A stretch of 28,908 nucleotides of DNA, taken from positions 1 to 28,908 of the IMG/VR virus record IMGVR_UViG_3300023172_000135, one strand, 5' to 3'. Positions 1-7,295 of this stretch are shown here, one piece after another. The position numbers were made by a program, and so were the translations under genes. Every line of letters begins with the position of its first letter. The first letter of the stretch is position 1. The notes under the pieces were generated by a model. That model was not told the DNA's origin, ran no database searches, and saw only the letters and a list, made by a program, of their open reading frames with translations. Origin of the DNA: a virus.

Positions 1-178
1 TAGTTACAATGTCATTGATGATTTCAATGTTTTTTGGTGTGAGTGAGTGCCACTCAAAACCAGGGAACATGTCATCCTTGACACGATTCAGCAGTGCTCT
101 CTTACAATGCCACTGACTATCAAAGATTTGGGTAAATGCTTCCCAGTCGTGGTTGCTTTTGAAATGGGGGATACTCAT
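1..178 (-). CDS. Partial hypothetical protein (C-terminus off window)
   Basis: The reading frame opens with ATG at 178 (MSIPHFKSNHDWEAF...) and stays open for 59 codons to the window edge, so only the N-terminal part is visible. The start overlaps the stop of the upstream gene as ATGA (175-178), the same coupling used through this small-gene train. The visible part is soluble, rich in W, H and F, with no signal peptide or membrane segment. I do not recognise a family. The overlap and continuous frame make it a likely real gene of the early operon. Confidence 0.6.
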   Translation of the reverse strand, partial: MSIPHFKSNHDWEAFTQIFDSQWHCKRALLNRVKDDMFPGFEWHSLTPKNIEIINDIVT

Positions 179-408
179 TTGTTCTTCTCACAATAGAGGA
201 AATACTTGTACTCGGCAACTTGATGTGGTGCGTATCTTACTATATCACATCCTTTGTAGGTGTCAACCACCTCAAATGATGGTTGATCGATTGGTGTGTC
301 GTTCATTGCTAGTGCTCCAATGATTAACATACCAATACCTACAACACCAAGAGTAAGTGCTACACCATTACGAAACTCTTTGAGAGCATACTTATCTTCT
401 TCAGTCAT
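175..408 (-). CDS. Small single-membrane-span protein, unknown function
   Basis: A 77-residue protein starting MTEEDKYALKEF. The ATG at 408 is chosen because AGGAG lies seven bases upstream; the longer open frame would run back through the neighbouring gene. Residues about 16-36 (GVALTLGVVGIGMLIIGALA) form one hydrophobic helix, followed by a polar C-terminal domain with two cysteines (KGCDIV and FLYCEKNK). It would sit in the inner membrane with one soluble domain. The start overlaps the upstream stop by 8 bases. No family is recognised; small membrane proteins in early regions of such phages are usually uncharacterised. Confidence 0.6.
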   Translation of the reverse strand: MTEEDKYALKEFRNGVALTLGVVGIGMLIIGALAMNDTPIDQPSFEVVDTYKGCDIVRYAPHQVAEYKYFLYCEKNK

Positions 409-553
409 TGAAACTCTCCTGAAACTCTTTCCAATCTTCATCAAGTTGTTTCTCTGCCCATCCCCATTGTCCGTGCTCCATACCATCAATCTGGGCACAT
501 TCAATCTCATCTTTGATGAGACGACGGAGCATTGTAATTTGTTCGTCAGTCAT
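401..553 (-). CDS. Small acidic hypothetical protein
   Basis: A 50-residue protein (MTDEQITMLRRLIKDEIECA...). The start at 553 is preferred over the longer open frame because it overlaps the upstream stop by 8 bases, as its own stop overlaps the next gene. The product is acidic, probably helical, and has several tryptophans in its second half (GQWGWAEKQLDEDW). No clear Shine-Dalgarno precedes the start, so translational coupling is likely. Family unknown. Confidence 0.55.
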   Translation of the reverse strand: MTDEQITMLRRLIKDEIECAQIDGMEHGQWGWAEKQLDEDWKEFQESFND

Positions 554-728
554 AAGTCGTAAAGAGAAATACTTTGAGTGTTTGTCCGTCATCCTGAAGT
601 GATACTTGAACATTAGAGCATTCGTATCTTACAAACTCTCTTCCTTCACTAGTAATCACTTCAACACGAGTGATATCAGGATAGTTCTTTAGAAAGTCTC
701 CATTTGGTTGTTGGATGTCTTCAGTCAT
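546..728 (-). CDS. Small hypothetical protein
   Basis: A 60-residue soluble protein (MTEDIQQPNGDFLKNY...). The start overlaps the upstream stop as ATGA (725-728). Alternating hydrophobic residues in the second half (VEVITSEGREFVRYECSNVQ) suggest a small beta-sheet domain. No membrane segment or catalytic motif is visible. Not recognised; its position inside a tightly coupled operon supports expression. Confidence 0.55.
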   Translation of the reverse strand: MTEDIQQPNGDFLKNYPDITRVEVITSEGREFVRYECSNVQVSLQDDGQTLKVFLFTTYD

Positions 729-1213
729 GCTACTCCATCAAGTTTAGATTGCTCATACAAATCAAGCATTTCATTTAGTTGATCGTCAGTATATTTGGCA
801 AATCGTTGGAAACGACCCCAATCTTTGGGTTCACTACCAAAGTTATTCTCATAATGGGCATTCAATTTTTCCCATTGAGCATCACGCTCTTTGAAGTCCT
901 GGTATTTCTTCTCCAGGTCCTCATCCATGGTCAGTTCATACTCTTTACAGACCTTACGCTGCTCTTCTTCATTCACATACTCATTGAATACCAACGACAT
1001 AGCACCACTGCGAATAGATTTGGGATCCATGCCTACACATAGCATGAACTTCTCAAATAACTTGAAATACTGTTTGGCATTGAGATCTGCTGCTGGTGCA
1101 GTGATCAGGTAATGCTCTTCAGGAATGTAATCATCATCAGTCCAGGATGATGTCCCAAATTTAGGAGTGAACGTAGCATCAAACTTGAATTGAACTTCTG
1201 CTTCGTAGGTCAT
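725..1213 (-). CDS. Hypothetical protein, 162 residues
   Basis: The largest protein of the left-hand small-gene train (MTYEAEVQFKFDATFTPKFG...). It is acidic and rich in aromatic residues. Residues about 100-160 are predicted helical, with charged stretches ending KYTDDQLNEMLDLYEQSKLD. No signal peptide, membrane span or known motif is seen. The start overlaps the upstream stop as ATGA (1210-1213) and the stop overlaps the next start the same way, so it should be translated as part of one polycistronic message. No function assigned. Confidence 0.65.
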   Translation of the reverse strand: MTYEAEVQFKFDATFTPKFGTSSWTDDDYIPEEHYLITAPAADLNAKQYFKLFEKFMLCVGMDPKSIRSGAMSLVFNEYVNEEEQRKVCKEYELTMDEDLEKKYQDFKERDAQWEKLNAHYENNFGSEPKDWGRFQRFAKYTDDQLNEMLDLYEQSKLDGVA

Positions 1214-1398
1214 TTTCCCTCGTAAAATTCGATTTTAAGTTGCCAGATAAGATCGTTGAATCGTTGTTCAATCTTGGACAATCGTTCTTCAATCAAATCC
1301 ATACGATATTCTCCAATGGCTTGGCGTTTAACTGAGTATGGGTCAATAGTAGCCATTGTACCCTGAAGGGAATTTAGTAGAGGTTCATCAAACATCAT
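1210..1398 (-). CDS. Small hypothetical protein with coiled-coil-like C-terminus
   Basis: A 62-residue protein starting MMFDEPLLNSLQG. The ATG at 1398 is chosen because GGGGAG lies about ten bases upstream and the start then overlaps the preceding gene by only 11 bases; a longer frame from 1443 would lie deep inside that gene. The second half (DLIEERLSKIEQRFNDLIWQ) has heptad-like spacing of L and I and may form a short coiled coil. Function unknown. Confidence 0.5.
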   Translation of the reverse strand: MMFDEPLLNSLQGTMATIDPYSVKRQAIGEYRMDLIEERLSKIEQRFNDLIWQLKIEFYEGK

Positions 1399-1564
1399 CA
1401 GAATCAATCTCCCCGCGAATTTCTGCAAGTTTTGCAGTTGCAAAACACTCTACCATAGTCCAGTAGAGTTCACCGCTCATGGGAAAATTCTCATCACAAA
1501 AATACTCTGCGGTGTCTTCATGGAGTTCCCAGAGAGACTTGATGGTTTCGCGGTCAGTGATCAT
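1388..1564 (-). CDS. First small gene of the left-hand operon, hypothetical
   Basis: A 58-residue protein (MITDRETIKSLWELHEDTAE...) ending ...GEIDSDDV at a TGA (1388-1390). It follows a sigma70-type promoter with about a 19-base leader, so it is the promoter-proximal gene of the train running to the window edge. The protein is acidic with no membrane segment. The stop overlaps the next gene by 11 bases. No strong Shine-Dalgarno is seen before ATG 1564. Family unknown. Confidence 0.5.
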   Translation of the reverse strand: MITDRETIKSLWELHEDTAEYFCDENFPMSGELYWTMVECFATAKLAEIRGEIDSDDV

Positions 1565-1589
1565 TTGAAAACTTTTTGTTTACGGATCC

Positions 1590-1618
1590 ATAGTAGACTA
1601 ACCGAGTTCCCGTGTCAA
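1590..1618 (-). promoter_or_regulatory. Sigma70-type early promoter for the small-gene train
   Basis: On the minus strand a perfect TTGACA (1613-1618) is followed after exactly 17 bases by TACTAT (1590-1595). It lies between the stop of the large structural gene (1624) and ATG 1564, giving a leader of roughly 19 bases. This is the arrangement expected for an early promoter read by host polymerase. Confidence 0.65.
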
Positions 1619-1623
1619 GGGCT

Positions 1624-3336
1624 TCATTCAAAATCATCAAAATCTATGCCTTGGAGAGTCTTGAGATCCAATCTTAACTGTTTTACTTCATTGTTTAATG
1701 ATCCTCTCCCTCTTCTATAATTCCAAGCTTGACTTTGTTTTGTGTCTCTTATTCTTCGCAGTGTAGAAGTTTTTGAGATATAATCATTTACTATCGGTAA
1801 ATTTTGAGTTTTTATACTATTCAATTCTGATTCTGCTGTAGAGATTGCTGCATCGGCTGCATTACAAGTAGCAACACTTGGATTTGCAGCACTTACACCA
1901 GAATATCCAATACCTGAAGATGCAATTGTACCAACTCCGGCTAACACCGTTAGAGTTTGTCCTTCTGAAGCATAAGAGAAATTATATCCAATAACAGTAG
2001 TTCCACCAGGTCCACCCAAAATAGGAATTCTTATTCCAGGCCATTGTTCCGTCCCTTCATAGTAAGACGCAAATCCAGCGCCTACAGATGGTTCTGGGTC
2101 AACTTGTTCGATATAAGTTCTAGTTACGTCTGGATTTCCATTGTTAATTAAATTTAATTTGTGACCATATCCAGTCTTAGAACTATTTTTTATTAGTCCC
2201 ACCTCTACTGGATTTTCTCCACTTGTAGCAGGATCAAAATTTTCATCACTTCCAGTCTGCCTAATAACAAAGAAATTATCATCTTCTGTCCCTACTTCAG
2301 AAGTTGTACTAATGAATATTGTTGGATATGAAGTGAAAATTCCAACGTTGAAGATTGATTGTGATGTTGATGCAATAGCTGGTTGACTTAAAATTATAGA
2401 AGTGGTATCAAGTTCAAAAGTTGTAGTTACGCCCAAAGTATTGACTCCAACAACTTCTATCGACGTTGTACCGAATCCAACTACAACACTATCACTCGAT
2501 GTAATCCCTGTCCTCCATATAGTATCTCCAGTTGTTATACCTGCTGTTGTGTTTATTCCTGTATAGGCAAGTATTGTTGATCCAAATGATATACTTCCAC
2601 CAAAAGTAGTACTTACTCCCAATAAAGATGTTGACCCAAATCCAACTACTTCTGGCAATTCTCCAATAACAAAAATTGTTGGTTGTTCAATAGAGTCAGT
2701 TATTGTATCGTTAGTTTGAATACCAGATAAGACAGTAAATCCATTAGAATCTTCAGTGGAATCATTGATTATCATATATGTGCTACCAATACCTACAGAG
2801 GCACTGGGAATTTCTTTTACTGCACTAGATCCATAGTCACGATCTTTCGGTCTTTTGAAATATTTTGCACCATAATAGTTTATTGTTCTATATTCTGAAG
2901 AATCTTTCTCCACCTTATATGTGGAATATGTTTGAGTGAATGGACTTCCATCACTACCAAAACCGGTAACAGTTTTACTCGATTGGAATACCCACTCAAG
3001 GTCACTTTTGCACCCTATAGAAACCCTATTCCTATAAGCATCCTGTACCGCAGTAATTTTTGTGTTTATTTCTGTTATGGGTGATGGTATTTTTTCATCA
3101 ATATTAACTATCAATTCATCGTATTGATCAAGATCAATGTCCAGAAGTAATAGAATATCATTAACTTGCTCTGCTTGTGTTGACTTTGACTCAATATCTG
3201 CCCTCAAAGAATCCTTAATTCTATTAGATTTCTTTGGGGAATTTGATGTGCTTAGTCCTAAAGCACTTTGAATATAAGTCTGTTGTTCACTTGTTTCTTT
3301 AGATACTCTAGCAGTTGTTCCTATTCCTGTTGGCAT
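1624..3336 (-). CDS. Large virion structural protein of the tail-tip cassette
   Basis: A 570-residue protein (MPTGIGTTARVSKETSEQQ...). Residues about 40-95 and about 495-560 are charged and helical (coiled-coil-like). The centre, about 120-490, is rich in G, S, T, I and V with short beta-strand periodicity, as in fibrous or beta-solenoid virion proteins. There is no enzymatic motif, signal peptide or membrane span. The start shares one base with the stop of the preceding structural gene (TAATG), and it is the last gene of the hub cassette. By position and composition it is probably an extended baseplate or fibre-like component. I cannot equate it with a T4 protein. An adhesin or a connector between baseplate and fibre are both possible. 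Confidence 0.65.
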   Translation of the reverse strand: MPTGIGTTARVSKETSEQQTYIQSALGLSTSNSPKKSNRIKDSLRADIESKSTQAEQVNDILLLLDIDLDQYDELIVNIDEKIPSPITEINTKITAVQDAYRNRVSIGCKSDLEWVFQSSKTVTGFGSDGSPFTQTYSTYKVEKDSSEYRTINYYGAKYFKRPKDRDYGSSAVKEIPSASVGIGSTYMIINDSTEDSNGFTVLSGIQTNDTITDSIEQPTIFVIGELPEVVGFGSTSLLGVSTTFGGSISFGSTILAYTGINTTAGITTGDTIWRTGITSSDSVVVGFGTTSIEVVGVNTLGVTTTFELDTTSIILSQPAIASTSQSIFNVGIFTSYPTIFISTTSEVGTEDDNFFVIRQTGSDENFDPATSGENPVEVGLIKNSSKTGYGHKLNLINNGNPDVTRTYIEQVDPEPSVGAGFASYYEGTEQWPGIRIPILGGPGGTTVIGYNFSYASEGQTLTVLAGVGTIASSGIGYSGVSAANPSVATCNAADAAISTAESELNSIKTQNLPIVNDYISKTSTLRRIRDTKQSQAWNYRRGRGSLNNEVKQLRLDLKTLQGIDFDDFE

Positions 3337-4232
3337 TATCCATTCACTCCTTTTCTATAATCATAATGATATCCTACAATTGATCTTTGATCTCTTCCTG
3401 GATAATCTTCTATTTTTCCTTCATATTCTACGACTATTTTGTCAACGTCTTTTCTTTCACCAAATACTACAAAACTACAGTTTACTGCACTACCTGCGTT
3501 ATTTAGAACCTTTATCTTTGTTCCCCAATCAGAAATTTCATAGTATAACTCTTGATAATTTCCAATAGGAGTTAATTGTACTGTTATTGTCTCCGAATCG
3601 ACTAATCCTCTCCAATATTCTGGTAATTCAATGTAATTAGATCCTTGTAGTTTTCCACGATAATATACTGCAGCTTCTGGACCTTCAATACAAATATGGG
3701 TCAGTCTCCAACCTTTCTTGGTTGGGTGATGCATATCAAATCCTTTTGGTGGTGATGCAGCTGCCTTGGCAATAGCAGCTGCTGCTTGTGCGTTAATCCC
3801 AGTAGTAGCCGTAATATCACCAACAAATGTGGCCGCTCTACACACTGTATCCACATTTACAGTTGTGAATACATTCAATGCTGATCCAGCATTCAAAGCA
3901 GATTTGATATTTACTCCCGTAGTTCCACTCAATGCAGCTCTAAGAGTTGCACCAACTTTTGTAGTTAGACCTGTAACATTAGAAATTGCAAATCTATTAT
4001 AGACTCCATAGTGATTACAAATCCCCAAAATTTGTAATGATATTGGCTGAGTAACTCCAGGACCTATCATGCAGTTAGCTTGAGGAATACCTGGCGCACC
4101 ACCGAGACCAATCCATACCGGTCCATTCAAAACACCTGTACCAGGAATAGCTGGAACCGCTGGTAAAAATGAATAATCTAGTGGACCAAGAACAAACTTA
4201 TCTCCAACATATGCTATTGGTTGTGCAGGCAT
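3336..4232 (-). CDS. Virion protein with possible PAAR-like N-terminus
   Basis: A 298-residue protein with at least three parts. Residues 1-60 (MPAQPIAYVGDKFVLGPL, then GTGVLNGPVWIGLGG) resemble the VGD...G...V...G spacing of PAAR-type spike tips. Residues about 75-155 are Ala/Thr/Val-rich with repeated TxVNVD-like strands. Residues about 160-298 hold a conserved segment, KKGWRLTHICIEGPEAAVYY followed by RGKL and IELPEYWRGLVD, known from C-terminal domains of many phage structural proteins. An AGGAGTGAG Shine-Dalgarno precedes ATG 4232. It lies directly downstream of the hub and spike genes. Virion location is likely; the PAAR reading is an inference from weak similarity. Confidence 0.6.
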   Translation of the reverse strand: MPAQPIAYVGDKFVLGPLDYSFLPAVPAIPGTGVLNGPVWIGLGGAPGIPQANCMIGPGVTQPISLQILGICNHYGVYNRFAISNVTGLTTKVGATLRAALSGTTGVNIKSALNAGSALNVFTTVNVDTVCRAATFVGDITATTGINAQAAAAIAKAAASPPKGFDMHHPTKKGWRLTHICIEGPEAAVYYRGKLQGSNYIELPEYWRGLVDSETITVQLTPIGNYQELYYEISDWGTKIKVLNNAGSAVNCSFVVFGERKDVDKIVVEYEGKIEDYPGRDQRSIVGYHYDYRKGVNG

Positions 4233-4247
4233 ATCTCACTCCTATAA

Positions 4248-4796
4248 TTAACTAAAGAATTGTGTAAATTTAGTAACAACACCCAATATCTGACTCAGAA
4301 TCGAAGATTGTGCTTGTTCTACTCCAGAATTAGCAGCATTTTGTATATTTCCAGTTGATTCAACTGACTGAGCAGCTATGGAACAACTATTTGACATTAC
4401 TGTATTTGACACTCCACCTTTAAAACTTTGTATTGGAGCATTAACATTAAACTGTTTTCCACAGGTTACTGTAACTTCTCCAGCTCCATCTAGGCCGACC
4501 AGTCTTATGTTCTTTCCTCTAATGATAATATCTCCATCAAGTGCTTCGATAACGATGTCACCTTTCTTTGCTCTTATTACTTTTCCTGGTTCCCCATCTT
4601 TACCATCTATTCCGCAAAGTTCATAAGATGTTTTTCTGCACTGCATCTTATGTTCGCCATCAGTAGTCCACTGCATTCCCTGACCGTTGTCAGTAAAGAC
4701 AGCATAATCGGTTACCTTTCCCGCAGCATCTACCGTACCAGATTTTACTACAAAACCAGGTTTTTTGTCATAAAACTCTTTTGGTTGATCTGCCAT
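4248..4796 (-). CDS. Beta-helix spike-like baseplate protein
   Basis: A 182-residue protein (MADQPKEFYDKKPGFVVKSG...). Residues about 88-132 alternate short strands in the style of a gp5/VgrG needle: KGDIVIEALDGDIIIRGKNI, then RLVGLDGAGEVTVTCG. The C-terminal 50 residues are Ser/Gln/Ala-rich and helical. The gene begins four bases after the stop of the OB-fold hub protein. In T4 the hub protein gp5 carries the beta-helix needle on the same chain; here it may be a separate product. Function is inferred from the strand pattern and the neighbours, since no catalytic motif is present. Confidence 0.55.
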   Translation of the reverse strand: MADQPKEFYDKKPGFVVKSGTVDAAGKVTDYAVFTDNGQGMQWTTDGEHKMQCRKTSYELCGIDGKDGEPGKVIRAKKGDIVIEALDGDIIIRGKNIRLVGLDGAGEVTVTCGKQFNVNAPIQSFKGGVSNTVMSNSCSIAAQSVESTGNIQNAANSGVEQAQSSILSQILGVVTKFTQFFS

Positions 4797-4799
4797 TTT

Positions 4800-7061
4800 T
4801 TACACACAATCTACAACATTTACAATAACAGTTGAACCTATTCCAGTCAGTGGAGGTCTTAAATCGGGATTATCTACAACGAATTGTGGAACAAATTGTA
4901 GAACTGGATAAAGTACAGCTCCTTCACCTGTCTTTGTATTTATGCTGACTATTGGTGGAGTTTTGAATTCTTGATCACACCCACCATTTGATTCAAAACT
5001 AATAATAGATCCATTTTCAGTTAAAACTGGTTGATAGAAACAATCATCACCAACTTGAATGGTGTCTCCAGAGGTATATCCTACTCCAGGTCTTTCTACT
5101 ACAAAATTAGTCACTATTCCAACTACACTCGTGGATAATGTATTATCACCAATATCCAAACATGGATTTGTTGCAGTTGTATTTCCTGTTTCAGTATCAG
5201 TTCCAATTCCATTTGTTGATCCAACAGTTTCTTCTGTTAGATTAGTTTGACAATAACCACTTCCAGAATTCAAAATATAAATTGAATCTATTCTTCCGTC
5301 AACAATAGTAGCTTTGGCTTGAGCACCTTTACCATAGTTTGAATTATCAACAATTCTGACCTCTGGTGGGAAAGTATATCCTCTACCAGGATCGCAGATT
5401 AAAAATGTTAATATGGAACCATCAACTTCGGACACAACTGCTTTTGCTCTTCCATCAATACCATCACCATATATTATAACTTCTGGTGGTATGCAGGAAT
5501 AAAATCTAACACCTAAAGGCATTGGTGCTAAATCATTTTGAGTTTGTGGATTTATAATTGCCTTTCTGCAATCTTTAAATGGAGTATTTGAGGATCCATA
5601 CATTGACAAATAACCAATGGCAAAATCTGGATTTCCAAGTCCAGATAATATATCCATATTGCCTAAAATATTATTCCAATTATCTAATGACTGAGCTACT
5701 AAGCCACTGAATGGATCCCAAGAAGTTGTAGTTCTGCAAGATAATGAATCACAACTTAAGAAACTTAGAATTTGAGAAACAATATTTAATGCACCACTTA
5801 AAGCTCCAGTGATACTACTAATTCCCTCGGCTAACCAATCTAGTCCCGACATTACAGTTGCTAGAGCATCATCAACCATGTCAGCAAGTTTGTTTACCAA
5901 CGAACTTGTCATTTCTTCTGCTGCACATGCTGGGATGTTAGGACTTCTGCCTATAACTCCCTGTAACATACCATCAACAAAGTCAACAAGAGGTCCGAAT
6001 AATTTTTCAAACAGACAGAAAATGATATTCATAATCTGTTTAGTTGCTTCAGAAATTGGTAGTTGTAATGGAGATGGAATGGTAATACCAAGAAGTTTAA
6101 ATAATTTTCCTATCAATTTAAATATGTTATCTCGCATTCCATTAATAACAAATTTCATAATGGAAGCCACTAGTCTAGCAACAGTTCTGATAGTTTGTTG
6201 TACATCAACTATCTTATTTCTGACTGGATCTATAAAACCAAGTGCAGTACGTTGAAGTCCATTTACTGTTTGTATGAATGTTTGTAGAGCAGTTGTTATC
6301 TGAGCGATTATATTACTGCCGCATCCATTGTCTCCCTCTACTTTTCCTGCCTTCTTGAATTCACTTAGGAAAGCAAGTTCTGCAACATCATCATAAAATA
6401 ATGTGTCTTTTGGTAATGGTGTAGATGAAAAAATAGAACCAGCAGCATTAAATGAATTGGGACCTAGAGGTGTAAATCCAGGATCTAATTCTAAACTACC
6501 AAGAGAATCTGTGCCAAATTCTGGGTTTGAGGAGATTTGAAATTGGGATCCACTTCCTGTTTTTTCTTCTACTTCTTTTGTCTCTCCAGTCTGTTGCGCT
6601 TTGTTTCTTGTTAGTTGTACTCCAGTTCTCAGGGGTTCAGCTTTACTTCCAGTAAAGGGTTCAAATGGATTTGGATTTTCTACATTTTCTACTACTGGGC
6701 TTCTATGAAAACAACCCATTACTACAGGTTGTTGTGCTTCTTCTCCATCTAAGAAAAATCCTACAACAGATTCCCCACCAACTAATAGAGGAAGTTTACC
6801 AAAACCACCTTGGCCAGGAGCACCATCAGATGCACTCGTTAATACATGAGCCCAAGGCAATGAATCGTCGGATAACTCATTTCTATCAAAACTATGATAT
6901 CCAATGATTCTTACTTTACATCTATAACTCCATGCATCAGTTCCATTATCAATGCGAGTTTTTTCATTACGCCAAACGGAGGGATCGGCGACCTGACCGA
7001 TCCACCAGATGAATCCATCTCTGCCTAGAAAATTAGATTTTAAAAGGGATTCATCAATCAT
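4800..7061 (-). CDS. 5: Baseplate hub subunit, gp5-like OB-fold protein without lysozyme
   Basis: A 753-residue protein. Residues about 1-125 match the OB-fold of T4 gp5 and VgrG proteins: FIWWIGQV, a central RVIGYH-type strand (KVRIIGYHSF), LPWAHVL, and GFFLDGEEAQQPVVMG. In this family the domain sits on the gp27 trimer and leads into the membrane-puncturing needle. The T4 lysozyme domain expected next is not recognisable. Instead residues about 225-440 form a hydrophobic helical region, and about 505-753 contain beta modules with GxGY motifs (PGRGYTFPPEV, SGSGYCQ, PGVGYTSGDT). It is much longer than T4 gp5 (575 residues) and includes a Cys-rich patch, CDSLSCR. The gene lies next to the gp27-like hub gene with CP12 between. 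Identity rests on the N-terminal domain and position. Confidence 0.75.
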   Translation of the reverse strand: MIDESLLKSNFLGRDGFIWWIGQVADPSVWRNEKTRIDNGTDAWSYRCKVRIIGYHSFDRNELSDDSLPWAHVLTSASDGAPGQGGFGKLPLLVGGESVVGFFLDGEEAQQPVVMGCFHRSPVVENVENPNPFEPFTGSKAEPLRTGVQLTRNKAQQTGETKEVEEKTGSGSQFQISSNPEFGTDSLGSLELDPGFTPLGPNSFNAAGSIFSSTPLPKDTLFYDDVAELAFLSEFKKAGKVEGDNGCGSNIIAQITTALQTFIQTVNGLQRTALGFIDPVRNKIVDVQQTIRTVARLVASIMKFVINGMRDNIFKLIGKLFKLLGITIPSPLQLPISEATKQIMNIIFCLFEKLFGPLVDFVDGMLQGVIGRSPNIPACAAEEMTSSLVNKLADMVDDALATVMSGLDWLAEGISSITGALSGALNIVSQILSFLSCDSLSCRTTTSWDPFSGLVAQSLDNWNNILGNMDILSGLGNPDFAIGYLSMYGSSNTPFKDCRKAIINPQTQNDLAPMPLGVRFYSCIPPEVIIYGDGIDGRAKAVVSEVDGSILTFLICDPGRGYTFPPEVRIVDNSNYGKGAQAKATIVDGRIDSIYILNSGSGYCQTNLTEETVGSTNGIGTDTETGNTTATNPCLDIGDNTLSTSVVGIVTNFVVERPGVGYTSGDTIQVGDDCFYQPVLTENGSIISFESNGGCDQEFKTPPIVSINTKTGEGAVLYPVLQFVPQFVVDNPDLRPPLTGIGSTVIVNVVDCV

Positions 7062-7067
7062 TAGTTA

Positions 7068-7295
7068 TCAATCGTCGTAAACTAAACACTCTGGGGATTC
7101 TGGATTGGCATCGCAATAAAGTTCCAATGGAGTTGGATCATGATGATCTCCAGCTGCAATCTCTTCTTTATGGTTCTCTGCGTATGCTTCTAGATCATGC
7201 AATTCTCCTTCAATATGTCTACGTTGTTGTGGAGAAATTGTAGGATCTTGAAGAATCTCTTTGTCTTTTTGGATGTGTGTTTCGATGTCTTTCAT
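7068..7295 (-). CDS. cp12: CP12-like Calvin-cycle regulator
   Basis: A 75-residue acidic protein. Its last 18 residues, LELYCDANPESPECLVYDD-like, match the C-terminal GAPDH-binding loop of cyanobacterial CP12 (consensus CxxNPEAxECRIYDD), including the redox-active cysteine pair C61 and C70 spaced as in the family. CP12 bridges GAPDH and phosphoribulokinase under oxidising conditions and so shuts down carbon fixation. Cyanophages are known to carry CP12 genes, thought to redirect carbon and NADPH toward the pentose phosphate pathway. The N-terminal cysteine pair is absent and the AWD-VEEL core is only weakly represented (around EGELHDLEAYAE). The start overlaps the hub gene stop as ATGA, and the stop lies six bases before the gp5-like start, so it would be co-transcribed with late virion genes. 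Confidence 0.85.
   Translation of the reverse strand: MKDIETHIQKDKEILQDPTISPQQRRHIEGELHDLEAYAENHKEEIAAGDHHDPTPLELYCDANPESPECLVYDD

Noticed and set aside
4800-7061. T4-type lysozyme domain in the gp5-like protein
   Set aside because: I searched for the glycoside hydrolase E...D...T pattern after the OB domain and saw only helical and beta-module sequence.
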